From the NCBI RefSeq assembly GCF_016758255.1, contig NZ_QYAD01000003.1:186001-250000 (forward strand): DNA of 64,000 bases, given 5' to 3'. The notes beneath the pieces were generated by a model. The model was not told the origin of the DNA. It saw only the letters and a program-made list of their open reading frames with translations, and searched no databases. Shown one piece after another: positions 1 through 7,494 of the stretch. This stretch comes from Leucobacter chromiireducens subsp. chromiireducens (GTDB lineage: Bacteria; Actinomycetota; Actinomycetes; Actinomycetales; Microbacteriaceae). Every line of letters begins with the position of its first letter. Position 1 is the first letter of the stretch. Made by a program: the position numbers and the translations under genes.

Positions 1-746
1 AACTCGCCACGCTCTTCGAGCTCACCGAGCAGCTCGACGGTGCGATCCTTGCCGTCCATGATCGCGCCACCCGTAAGCCCCACCGCCGCGAGCGTGCGGA
101 ACATGTCGCGCAGCCCCTCACGCTCTTCCTCGTGGCTCGGCTTCGGCGCAGCATCAAACAGAATTTGGTACGCGGTCGGCTCACGAAGCTCGCCGGTGGG
201 CGTTCCGTCCGCATCCACCACGATCTCGCTGGCGTCCTCGAACTCACGCGCCCCGGTGATCCCCGCTGCGGCGAGCGCCGGGGCGGTGCCGAGGCCGGTG
301 TGCAGGTCGTAGCAAATGAGCGCGACCGGGCGACCGGGCGCCGCGTCGGCGAGCAGATCACCACGCAAACCGGTCTCTTCAAACGGCTCGTACTCGAGGT
401 TCCAGCCGCGCACCCACGCCCCCTCGGGGAGACGTGCGTGCTCTGCCGCAATCGCCGCTCGCAGCTCGTCGATCGTCTCGAGCCCGCCCAGGTTGATCCC
501 GGCGGTCACCTCAGCCGCCCAGTGCGGGTGCGTGTGCGAGTCAAAGAAGCCCGGCGTGATGGTGGCGCCTGCAAGATCCCGCACCGCGATCCCACGCTCT
601 TCGGCCGCCGCACGCACCGTGGCGTCGTCCCCGATGAGCGCGATCCGCCCCTCCTGAATGAGCAGCGCCGTCGCGTCCGCGCCGGTCTCCGTGTTCGTGC
701 GCAGCCGCGCGCCAACCAGCGCGAGATCGCCTCCGAGCTGTGCCAT
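1..746 (-). CDS. YtcJ-like amidohydrolase, partial (C-terminus beyond the left edge)
   Basis: The reverse strand is open from the ATG at 746 to the window edge, giving the first 248 residues of a larger protein. A GGAG Shine-Dalgarno lies 7 nt before the ATG. The N-terminus has the beta-rich start of metal-dependent amidohydrolases, followed by the metal-binding motif FFDSHTHPHW near residue 68 in place of the usual DxHxH. This matches YtcJ/AepA-like amidohydrolases, which are normally about 530-550 residues; their substrates are mostly unknown but are amides or cyclic imines. It is the last visible gene of a minus-strand run with a cupin protein (13 nt upstream), an FAD oxidase and a polyamine-type ABC importer, so a role in breaking an amide formed during amine catabolism is plausible. 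A second family member lies at 36211-37836. Confidence 0.85.
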   Translation of the reverse strand, partial: MAQLGGDLALVGARLRTNTETGADATALLIQEGRIALIGDDATVRAAAEERGIAVRDLAGATITPGFFDSHTHPHWAAEVTAGINLGGLETIDELRAAIAAEHARLPEGAWVRGWNLEYEPFEETGLRGDLLADAAPGRPVALICYDLHTGLGTAPALAAAGITGAREFEDASEIVVDADGTPTGELREPTAYQILFDAAPKPSHEEEREGLRDMFRTLAAVGLTGGAIMDGKDRTVELLGELEERGE

Positions 747-759
747 GTTGCTCCTAGCC

Positions 760-1122
760 TTAGTCCTGGATCGTGGTGAAGTGCTTGCGCAGCGGCTCGT
801 GCACATGCCAGGTGCCCGCCCAGCCGGACGGCATCACCATCACGTCACCGGGACCGAACTCCTCCGGCGCTGCGCCGGCCACCTCAATCGTGACACGACC
901 GGACAGGATCGTGCAGATCTCCGTGTACCCGATGCGCTCCGCCGTGAACGAACCCGGCGTGCACTCCCACAGTCCGGTGTCGATGCGATCGGCAGAGCCA
1001 CCCGTCCACACCGGAAGCGAGGCCTCAGTGAGGCCCGGGGTCGTTGCGGTCGGCTTGGGTGCGTGCGCTCCCAGATCGGCCGCGGCCGTATCGTGCACAG
1101 CAAGCGTGGGGATCGTGGTCAT
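760..1122 (-). CDS. cupin-domain protein (Cupin_3/EutQ-like)
   Basis: A 120-residue single-domain cupin. The central part (about residues 47-115) has the Cupin_3-type pattern: a Trp-Glu-Cys-Thr-Pro-Gly strand, then SGRVTIEVAG, FGPGDVMVMPSGW and a final WHVHEPLRK segment. Such proteins, often found beside DAO-type oxidases in polyamine and amino-acid catabolic operons, are usually annotated only as cupins; enzymatic or ligand-binding roles are unproven. It lies 71 nt downstream of the oxidase and 13 nt upstream of the amidohydrolase on the same strand, so it is probably co-transcribed with both. The ATG is preceded by AGGAGGACCACGA, a strong ribosome-binding site. No signal peptide or membrane segment is visible. 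Confidence 0.85.
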   Translation of the reverse strand: MTTIPTLAVHDTAAADLGAHAPKPTATTPGLTEASLPVWTGGSADRIDTGLWECTPGSFTAERIGYTEICTILSGRVTIEVAGAAPEEFGPGDVMVMPSGWAGTWHVHEPLRKHFTTIQD

Positions 1123-1193
1123 TCGTGGTCCTCCTGAAACTGATGGGAAATAGTTGCCGACCCAGCTCGGCCGGGCCGGCAGATCGGGATCGG

Positions 1194-2564
1194 CTAGCCG
1201 CGGCCCGTAATGACGTCGGCGATGTGCGCGATCGGTGAGGTCTTCTGGCGGCCAGCAAGCTCACTGCGGTCAGCAACGCCGTACGCGGCGTACAGCCCCT
1301 TGGTTGCAATCCAGCGGAGCGGCTCCGGCTCCCACTTGCGCACGCGGTGGTTCACCCAGGGCAGGCTAGCGATCTCGCTGTCATTGCCCAGAATCAGGTC
1401 GGTGATGGTGCGACCGGCGAGGTTCGTCGAGGTCACGCCGGTGCCGACGTAGCCACCACCCCAGGCGATCCCGGTCTGCCGATCGAGGCCGACGGTCGCA
1501 GCCCAGTCACGCGGCACACCGAGTACGCCCGACCATAGGTGTTCGACCGCGGCGCCACGCGTCGCCGGGAAGAAGCGGTGCAGGATCTCGCTGAGCGTCT
1601 TCGCCGTCACCTCAGGGGTCTGGCCATCGGTGTCCGTCTTCGAGCCGTACTTGTAGGGCACGCCGCGGCCGCCAATCGCAATGCGGTCATCGGCGGTGCG
1701 CTGCGCGTACATGTAGACGTGCGCGAAGTCGCCAAGCACCTCGCCCTGGCTCCAGTTCAGCTCGTCCCACACGTCCTTCGAGAGTGGTTCGGTGGCGATG
1801 AGGGAGGAATTCATGGGCAGCCACAGGCGGTGCAAGCCCTTGAGGTTGGCGGTGAACCCCTCCGTGGCGCGCACCACGTACTGTGCGGACACGGTGCCGT
1901 GCGTGGTGCGAACCGTGTGCGGGCTGATCTCCACTGCGCGAGTCCGCTCGTAGATCTCAACGCCCAGGCGCTCCACCGCGTCGGCGAGGCCGCTGGCAAG
2001 CTTTGCGGGTTGGATCCGCGCGCTGTGCGGGTGCCACACTGCCGCCCGCGTATTCGCCACATTGATCTTGGCCATCGCCTCGGGGGCTTCGAGCAGCTGC
2101 AAGTCCGCGCACTTCCACTGCTGCTCGGCTGCCGCGTAGGAGCGAATGCGCGCTTCCTGGGCCGGGGTGTACGCGACGTTGAACTCGCCGCCCTTCTTGA
2201 TGTCAGCGTCGATGCCTTCGGCGGCGGCAACGCGAATCACCTCGTCGACGGTCTCGTTCATGGCGCGCTGGAACCGCTCCGCCGCATCACGGCCGTGCGT
2301 CTTCACGTACTGCTCGCGCCCACCCGTGATCGCGGAGGTGAGCCAGCCACCGTTCCGACCAGAGGCCCCATATCCCACGTGGCGCTGCTCGATGATCACC
2401 ACGCGCAGGTCGGGCTGCGCCTGCTTGAGGTAGTACGCGGTCCAGAGGCCCGTGTAGCCGGCACCGACGATGGCCACGTCGGCGCTGAGGTTACCCGGCA
2501 GTTCAGGTCGCGTCTTGGGGGCGCCAATCTGCTGCCACCAGTGGGACACGTTGCCGTTGATCAT
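1194..2564 (-). CDS. FAD-dependent oxidoreductase (DAO family, gamma-glutamylputrescine oxidase-like)
   Basis: A 456-residue flavoprotein of the D-amino-acid oxidase (DAO) superfamily. Near the N-terminus it carries the dinucleotide-binding motif VAIVGAGYTGLWTAYYL (about residues 29-45), then the GASGRNGG motif (about 67-74) typical of the PuuB/OrdL subgroup. The C-terminal FAD-contacting region reads GGGYVGTGVTSTNLAGR. PuuB oxidises gamma-glutamyl-putrescine to the aldehyde with release of ammonia and H2O2; related enzymes oxidise other amines or amino acids. It is cytoplasmic. It sits 110 nt downstream of the ABC ATPase gene of a polyamine-type importer, which supports an amine substrate. 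No glutamate-putrescine ligase (PuuA) is in the window, so the exact substrate is open. Confidence 0.85.
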   Translation of the reverse strand: MINGNVSHWWQQIGAPKTRPELPGNLSADVAIVGAGYTGLWTAYYLKQAQPDLRVVIIEQRHVGYGASGRNGGWLTSAITGGREQYVKTHGRDAAERFQRAMNETVDEVIRVAAAEGIDADIKKGGEFNVAYTPAQEARIRSYAAAEQQWKCADLQLLEAPEAMAKINVANTRAAVWHPHSARIQPAKLASGLADAVERLGVEIYERTRAVEISPHTVRTTHGTVSAQYVVRATEGFTANLKGLHRLWLPMNSSLIATEPLSKDVWDELNWSQGEVLGDFAHVYMYAQRTADDRIAIGGRGVPYKYGSKTDTDGQTPEVTAKTLSEILHRFFPATRGAAVEHLWSGVLGVPRDWAATVGLDRQTGIAWGGGYVGTGVTSTNLAGRTITDLILGNDSEIASLPWVNHRVRKWEPEPLRWIATKGLYAAYGVADRSELAGRQKTSPIAHIADVITGRG

Positions 2565-2674
2565 GATGCTTCTTTCTGTGAGGGGTGGGGTGATGCAAGT
2601 TCAGAAGGGGACGCATCCGCGGGTGCGGGTACGCGGTGCCGGGCGGTTGGCCTCGCCCGGCACCAGTGTCGAAG

Positions 2675-3703
2675 TCAGGCGGGCAGTGTGGCCACCTGGT
2701 CGGGGTGCCATGCGAGGACTGCGGGGCCACCAGTAGTCCCGAGCCACTCGAGTTCTTCAGCGCCGCGAATCACACCGGCGATCGGTTCGGGGATCCCTGT
2801 TCCGCTCAACTCGATCTCGTGCTTCCAACCGGAGCCAAGGTAGACCGACTGCCGGACTGTGACCTGAGCGCTCTGCATCCCAAACGGGACCTCTGAGCCG
2901 GGCCGCAAGAGTTCGCCGTGCTCGGGACGAACCACCGTAGTGGTCACCCCATCTTCGCTCGGCACCATCGTCGACTCCCCAATGAACCCAGCGACGAAGA
3001 GCGATGCCGGACGCTCGTAGAGCTCCTTTGCGGTGCCAACCTGCTCGATTCGACCGTTGTTGAAGACGGCGATCCGGTCCGAGAGCGTGAGCGCTTCTTC
3101 CTGGTCGTGCGTGACGAACACAAAGGTTCGGCCCACCTCGCGATGGATGCGACGCAGCTCAAGCTGCAGGCGCTCCCGCAGGTTCTTGTCGAGCGCGCCG
3201 AGCGGCTCGTCGAGAAGCAGAACCTTCGGCTGGAACACCAGAGCGCGAGCAAGCGCAACACGCTGCTGCTGCCCGCCCGAGAGCTCGGCCGGGTAGCGAT
3301 CTTCATACCCCGAGAGGCCGGCCGTCTCGAGCGCTTCGTGCACCAGAGTTGCGGTCTCCGATTTCGAGACCTTCCTCCTGGCGAGCGGGAAGGCAACGTT
3401 GTCGAACACACTCATGTGCGGGAAGAGCGCATAATGCTGAAACACGATCCCCAGATCGCGCTTGTGCACGGGGACGTCCGCCATCTGCTTCCCGTCGATG
3501 CGCACATTCCCGGTGGTGAGGTCGGTGAAGCCTGCAATGAGGTTGAGCGTCGTCGTCTTGCCAGAACCCGACGGGCCGAGGAACGTCATGAACTCGCCAG
3601 GCTCAACGGTGAGACTCACGTTATCGAGCGCGATTGACTTGGGGTAGTGCTTGGAGACTCCGTCGAGGCGGATCTCTGCGCCGCGGTTACTTGGCTCGGG
3701 CAC
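2675..3703 (-). CDS. potA: ABC transporter ATP-binding protein, spermidine/putrescine type (PotA-like), locus 1
   Basis: A 342-residue ATPase energising a polyamine-type importer at the inner face of the membrane. Walker A is GPSGSGKTT (about residues 43-51), the Q-loop is in GIVFQHYALFPH, the signature is LSGGQQQRVALARAL (about 141-155), Walker B is VLLLDEP (161-167) and the switch His is in FVTHDQEEA. The last ~90 residues form a TOBE-like region. I chose the GTG at 3703, with GGAAGGA 6 nt upstream, rather than a more distal in-frame start that would run deep into the permease gene; the family similarity also begins here. The start overlaps the end of the upstream permease gene by 17 nt, implying coupled translation. 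Substrate specificity cannot be read from the ATPase. Confidence 0.93.
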   Translation of the reverse strand: MPEPSNRGAEIRLDGVSKHYPKSIALDNVSLTVEPGEFMTFLGPSGSGKTTTLNLIAGFTDLTTGNVRIDGKQMADVPVHKRDLGIVFQHYALFPHMSVFDNVAFPLARRKVSKSETATLVHEALETAGLSGYEDRYPAELSGGQQQRVALARALVFQPKVLLLDEPLGALDKNLRERLQLELRRIHREVGRTFVFVTHDQEEALTLSDRIAVFNNGRIEQVGTAKELYERPASLFVAGFIGESTMVPSEDGVTTTVVRPEHGELLRPGSEVPFGMQSAQVTVRQSVYLGSGWKHEIELSGTGIPEPIAGVIRGAEELEWLGTTGGPAVLAWHPDQVATLPA

Positions 3704-4493
3704 GGGTTTTCCTTCCGGAGAGGGTGAGTCCCAGCACGACGAGCGCGGTCGTGATGAGGAGAATGACGGTTGCCGCTGCGGCAAGCGTCGGATCGGTGTC
3801 ACGTGTGACGCTGGAGTACATCAGCACGGGAAGCGTGTTCAGGTACGGGCTCTTGATGAAGAGGGACAGCATCACTTCATCGAACGAGGTGACGAACGCG
3901 AAGAGCGCACCCGAGATCATGCCGGGCACAATGTTCGGCAGTGTCACACGCATGAATGTGGTGAACCGATTCGCGCCGAGGCTCATCGCAGCCTGTTCGA
4001 GGCGCGAGTCGAACCCAGCAAACCCGGCGGTGATCGCCACCACCGTGAACGGGAGAGCAAGTACAGTGTGCGCGAACACGAAACCGAGCAGTGTGCCGAC
4101 GAGCCCAGCTTTGAGGAAGACCGCGTACAAACCGATCGCCACAACGATGCCGGGCACGACCATGGGTGAGAGTAGACCGAAGGTCAGACCTGCAATCAGC
4201 TTCTTGTTTGCCATCTGCCGCAGGCCCAACGCTGCGAGAAGGCCAAGCAGTGTCGCCAGTGCCGCGACCAGCAGCCCGATCAGCAATGAGTTGCCGAGTG
4301 CAGCCGTCCACTGAGGGTTTGTGAAGAACGACTCGTACCATCGCCAGGACCACCCGGTGGGAGGGAAAACAAGCGATGCTTTGTCAGTGAAGCTCAGCGG
4401 AATCACAATCAGGCTGGGGGCGACGAGCCAGATCGAGACGAGCGCGGCGACCACCCAGAGGATGGTCTTTGTAACTGGATGAGTTTTCAGCAT
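3687..4493 (-). CDS. potC: ABC transporter permease, PotC-like, locus 1
   Basis: A 268-residue inner-membrane permease with an N-terminal helix (TILWVVAALVSIWLVAPSLI) and about five further hydrophobic segments. The EAA cytoplasmic loop, which docks on the ATPase, appears around LEQAAMSLGANRFTTFMRV, and the family-typical FAFVTSFDEVMLSLF follows. This is the second permease of spermidine/putrescine-type importers (PotC, YdcV-like). Its start overlaps the stop of the PotB-like gene as TAATG, and its end overlaps the ATPase start by 17 nt, so the four transporter genes form one tightly packed unit. A second full set occurs at 9058-13098. Confidence 0.92.
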   Translation of the reverse strand: MLKTHPVTKTILWVVAALVSIWLVAPSLIVIPLSFTDKASLVFPPTGWSWRWYESFFTNPQWTAALGNSLLIGLLVAALATLLGLLAALGLRQMANKKLIAGLTFGLLSPMVVPGIVVAIGLYAVFLKAGLVGTLLGFVFAHTVLALPFTVVAITAGFAGFDSRLEQAAMSLGANRFTTFMRVTLPNIVPGMISGALFAFVTSFDEVMLSLFIKSPYLNTLPVLMYSSVTRDTDPTLAAAATVILLITTALVVLGLTLSGRKTRARAK

Positions 4494-5374
4494 TACAGCA
4501 CCTTCACCTTGATGCCCTTGCGGCTACTGAGCTTCGCAATCAGGCCGATGATGCCCAGCAGGATCACCGTGATGACGAGCAGGATCACGCCCAGCGCGCC
4601 ACCACGACCCCATTCGAGCAGGCCGGAAACCTGTGCGTAGATGGATTGTGCAAGCATGCTGTCGGACGGGGATCCCAGGAGCGCCGGAGTGACGTAGAAG
4701 CCGAGCGCCTGAATAAAGACCAGCAACGAGCCTGCGGCAACACCTGGCATACTCAGCGGCACGAAGACCTTCAGAAATGCAACCGATGGCCGGGCACCGA
4801 GTGATCGCGCCGCGGTCACGAGGCGCAGGTCGATGCCGCTCATCACTGCGTAGAGCGGCAGCACCATGAACGGCATGAGCACGTGGCTCAGGCCGATGAC
4901 CACTCCTGTGTTCGTACGCAGCAGCTCGAGGGGACCGATCCCGATCAGGCCGAGCAAAGAGTTCACCACGCCGCCGTCCTGCAGCAGCACGATCCAGGCA
5001 AAGGTTCGGATCATGAGTGAGGTCCAGAACGGGATCAGTGCGATCACGACGAGCACGGTTCGAGCTTTCGCCCCCACAATCGTCATGAGGTAGGCGTAGG
5101 GGTAGGCGAGCGCCAGACAAATCACCGTCGCGAGGAGCGCGTTTCCAAAGGTACGCGCGATCACCGCGAGGTTGTTGGGATTGGTCAGCGCCCAAGAATA
5201 GTTCTCTAGGCCGAGCGTCGGCTCGCTGAAGCTCCGCCACACGCTCTCGAGCAGCGGGTATGCGAACACCCCAATCAGGAGGGCGTACGCAGGGAGCAGC
5301 AGAAGCCACGCCCGACCGGAGGGGCGAGGAGCTTTGGGCTCCCTGCCGCCTCCGATCAGTGCGGTCTCAGCCAT
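4493..5374 (-). CDS. potB: ABC transporter permease, PotB-like, locus 1
   Basis: A 293-residue membrane protein with six predicted transmembrane segments after a charged N-terminus containing PRPSGRAWLLLLPAYALL. The segment ILVLLQDGG-like after SLMIRTFAWIVLLQDGGVVN is characteristic of the PotB/PotH branch, and the EAA loop is in VTAARSLGARPSVAFLKV. It pairs with the PotC-like permease encoded immediately downstream (1-nt TAATG overlap) to form the transport channel for a substrate delivered by the lipoprotein encoded 3 nt upstream. Length and topology are normal for the family. Polyamine specificity is inferred from family and from the oxidase in the same run. Confidence 0.92.
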   Translation of the reverse strand: MAETALIGGGREPKAPRPSGRAWLLLLPAYALLIGVFAYPLLESVWRSFSEPTLGLENYSWALTNPNNLAVIARTFGNALLATVICLALAYPYAYLMTIVGAKARTVLVVIALIPFWTSLMIRTFAWIVLLQDGGVVNSLLGLIGIGPLELLRTNTGVVIGLSHVLMPFMVLPLYAVMSGIDLRLVTAARSLGARPSVAFLKVFVPLSMPGVAAGSLLVFIQALGFYVTPALLGSPSDSMLAQSIYAQVSGLLEWGRGGALGVILLVITVILLGIIGLIAKLSSRKGIKVKVL

Positions 5375-5377
5375 GGT

Positions 5378-6493
5378 TTAGCCCTGCATCCAGTCGAGCC
5401 AGCGGTTCAGCTCGGTGTCGTAGTTCTTTGCCCACCAGCCGGCGTCGGTCGCCACCATCTGCTCGGCAATAGCCGGATTGGTGGTCAGGTATTCCGCACC
5501 AAGCTCAGAGAGCTTCGGCTGAGCGTCCTTGTGCACGGGCGAGTAGGACGTCAGCTCGGAGAGCTTTGCTTGCTGCTGCGCACCCAAGTAGTAGTTGATG
5601 TAGGCGAATGCCGCATCAGGGTTCTTCGCGTTCTTCGGGACCGCGAGTGCGTCTGCAATCACCAGGGACTGGTTCCAAATCGGCTTGTAGTTTGCGCCGT
5701 TCTCGACCGCGGCAAAACCTCGACCGGACCAGACGAGCGCCATGTCGGCTTCGCCAGACTCAATCATCTGCTGCGACTCTGCGCCGGTCTTCCAGTAGAT
5801 GAGACTGTCACGGATGCCATCGAGCTTGTCGTATGCCCGATCCATGTCGAGCGGGTAGAGCTTGTCGGCAGCAACGCCGTCGGCGAGCAGGGCTCCCTCG
5901 TAGACACCGGGGCCAATGTCTTCGAACCCAGCAATGCCTCGCTTGCCCGGGAACTTCTCCGTGTCAAAGAAGTCGGCCCAGCCTGTCGGGGCGGTGGAGT
6001 ACTTGTCGGCGTTGTACATGATGACGTAGCCGTACTGCATCGCGGGAACGTAGCACTCACCGACAAGGCTGCTCGGGGCGTTGGACACATCGACAATGCT
6101 GGTGTCGAGATCCATGAGAAGTCCGTCTTCCCCACACTGCATATCAGCCCAGATGACGTCGGTGTCCACGACGTCCCAGGTGACCTGCTTGCTCTCCACC
6201 TGCGCCTTCACCTTCGCGTACTCGGTGGGGCCGTCATCAAGCATCGTCGCGCCCGACTCCTTGGCAAACGGAACGGACGCCGCTTCGACCTGCCCCTCCT
6301 GGTAAATGCCGCCCCAGGAGGCGAGTGTGAGGGTAACGCCGTCAAGCGCGTTTTCTTTAACGGTGCCGGCAACTGCGGGGCCGTCGCCCAGGTCAACTTC
6401 GACCGGAGCGCTGCCACCGGAGCAACCGACGAGGGATACAGCCAGAGCGAGGCCACCGACAGTGGTGAGCACAGTTCGCTTGCGGTTGATCAT
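5378..6493 (-). CDS. potD: extracellular solute-binding lipoprotein, PotD-like, locus 1
   Basis: A 371-residue substrate-binding protein of the spermidine/putrescine (SBP family 1/PotD) type. It begins with a positively charged start, a hydrophobic stretch and the lipobox LVGC (cysteine at residue 24), so it is expected to be lipid-anchored outside the membrane, as in other Gram-positive bacteria. The mature part opens with LTLASWGGIYQEGQ, the typical first strand, and contains Asp- and Trp-rich segments (WDVVDTDVIWADMQ, ALVWSGRG) that in PotD/PotF contact amines. It heads the transporter operon, with the PotB-like gene 3 nt downstream, and follows the XRE-cupin regulator gene by 48 nt. The true ligand needs binding data. 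Confidence 0.92.
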   Translation of the reverse strand: MINRKRTVLTTVGGLALAVSLVGCSGGSAPVEVDLGDGPAVAGTVKENALDGVTLTLASWGGIYQEGQVEAASVPFAKESGATMLDDGPTEYAKVKAQVESKQVTWDVVDTDVIWADMQCGEDGLLMDLDTSIVDVSNAPSSLVGECYVPAMQYGYVIMYNADKYSTAPTGWADFFDTEKFPGKRGIAGFEDIGPGVYEGALLADGVAADKLYPLDMDRAYDKLDGIRDSLIYWKTGAESQQMIESGEADMALVWSGRGFAAVENGANYKPIWNQSLVIADALAVPKNAKNPDAAFAYINYYLGAQQQAKLSELTSYSPVHKDAQPKLSELGAEYLTTNPAIAEQMVATDAGWWAKNYDTELNRWLDWMQG

Positions 6494-6541
6494 CGTGATC
6501 TCCTTGCGTGGGGATGGGTGTGGTGGGAGGTCTGGGTGGCG

Positions 6542-7126
6542 CTAGACGGCAGCGTCGGTGGGGTGAAACTCTTCGGCGGCAGTCGGCGGGCTGTTGATCC
6601 ACAGCACCTCGGCTTCCGCGTCGGACTCGTTCACGATGCGGTGCGGCACAGAACTCAAAAACTCAATCGAGTCGTCCTTGTGCATCTCGTACCGCTCACC
6701 CGCGAGTTCAAGCACCACGGTGCCCGCAACCACGATCAGGAATTCCTGGGCGTTGCCGTGACTGTAGGGGTCGGAGCCGGTGCTTCCGCCCGCGGGGAAG
6801 GATCCCGAGTAGATCTCAAGGTTTCGCAGAGGTTCTTGCGAAATCACAAACTTCTCGGCGCCTGCCAGGGGCAACGTCGGCCGGTCGGCGGCGCGCAAGA
6901 CGCCCCGGGTGTGCCCATTCGAAGCATCGAGGAGATGCGCGGGTGTGACCCCAAGCGCTGCAGCGATCTTTCGCAGGGAGGCGACAGAAGCGTTAGTACG
7001 GCCGTTCTCAAGCTGGCTGAGAAAGCTCGAGCTCACGCCCGCCGCTGCGGCGAGCGCGCGCAGGCTGAGACCGCGCAGTTCACGAAACTGCGCGACGCGC
7101 TGGCCAAGCTCTTGATCATCGGTCAT
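6542..7126 (-). CDS. XRE-family regulator with C-terminal cupin (PuuR-like architecture)
   Basis: A 194-residue regulator. Residues about 8-63 form an XRE helix-turn-helix (QRVAQFRELRGLSLRALAAA, then SSSFLSQLENGRTNAS). Residues about 110-185 form a cupin sensor domain with HGNAQEFLIVVAGTVVLELAGERYEM. This is the architecture of PuuR and related repressors of amine and amino-acid catabolism. I used the ATG at 7126, preceded by a GGGGG stretch, because similarity begins there; a longer reading frame to 7213 would start inside the palindrome described at 7201-7223. It lies 48 nt upstream of the potD-like gene on the same strand, so it may lead that operon, and it is divergent from the MHS transporter. 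Likely operators are the two inverted repeats upstream. Confidence 0.9.
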   Translation of the reverse strand: MTDDQELGQRVAQFRELRGLSLRALAAAAGVSSSFLSQLENGRTNASVASLRKIAAALGVTPAHLLDASNGHTRGVLRAADRPTLPLAGAEKFVISQEPLRNLEIYSGSFPAGGSTGSDPYSHGNAQEFLIVVAGTVVLELAGERYEMHKDDSIEFLSSVPHRIVNESDAEAEVLWINSPPTAAEEFHPTDAAV

Positions 7127-7183
7127 TCGGAACCCCCGTTGCTTCCGAGCGGAGTTCCTGCTACACGCACTGGGCGTGATTCT

Positions 7184-7197
7184 GAACACCACTGTTC
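7184..7197. promoter_or_regulatory. candidate operator half-strength site (GAACA-N4-TGTTC)
   Basis: A 14-bp inverted repeat, GAACA-CCAC-TGTTC, 3 bp from the perfect 23-bp palindrome at 7201-7223. It shares the GAACA/TGTTC core with it, though with a 4-nt instead of 3-nt spacer. Two sites sharing a core just upstream of an XRE-cupin gene are typical of an autoregulatory operator region. Binding is inference. Confidence 0.55.
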
Positions 7198-7200
7198 TTG

Positions 7201-7223
7201 TCACTGAACACAATGTTCAGTGA
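7201..7223. promoter_or_regulatory. perfect 23-bp palindromic operator candidate
   Basis: TCACTGAACA-CAA-TGTTCAGTGA: ten-base arms that are perfect reverse complements around a 3-nt spacer. It lies 74 nt upstream of the XRE-cupin regulator start and between it and the divergent MHS transporter. Size and symmetry fit a dimeric helix-turn-helix regulator. The adjacent XRE-cupin protein is the obvious candidate ligand-responsive binder; this is inferred from position. Confidence 0.75.
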
Positions 7224-7494
7224 TGCGCCCAAGCTACCGGGCTATTTCGACAAGCGCAAGCACGTGCGCCGCCGTAGCAGAGAAACCACTGGTCACCCTC
7301 CGAAAACTCGGCACGGTTCCCAGCGCGGACACTTGATTCGCTTCCAGCGCGACACATCGCGCAATGTGGCCGCCGGTGAGGCGTACCATGGTGCTACGGA
7401 TTCCCACAAAGGACTCCCGGTTTCCTTGGCGCAAGCCGACTCACACCACACCGACGTTTTTGGGCTGGCGCTTCGTCCCACCCGAAAGCCCCAC

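Larger units (their letters stand above)
7127..7494. other. 368-nt divergent control region between the XRE-cupin regulator and the MHS transporter
   Basis: No convincing gene. It holds two inverted repeats (7184-7197 and 7201-7223, listed separately) about 60-95 nt upstream of the regulator start. The remaining 270 nt up to the transporter ATG contain a possible -10 box TACCAT at 7387-7392 but no clear -35 and no strong ribosome-binding site before the ATG. In-frame codons continue upstream of the transporter, but their composition (Arg/His-rich) does not resemble the family N-terminus. Confidence 0.5.

Noticed and set aside
2675..3802. Longer start for the first PotA-like ATPase
   Set aside because: The extra 33 residues lie within the permease gene and lack family similarity, whereas the GTG at 3703 has a strong Shine-Dalgarno.
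7225..7494. Riboswitch or small gene upstream of the MHS transporter
   Set aside because: No conserved riboswitch core, no clear nested stems and no open frame with a ribosome-binding site on either strand.
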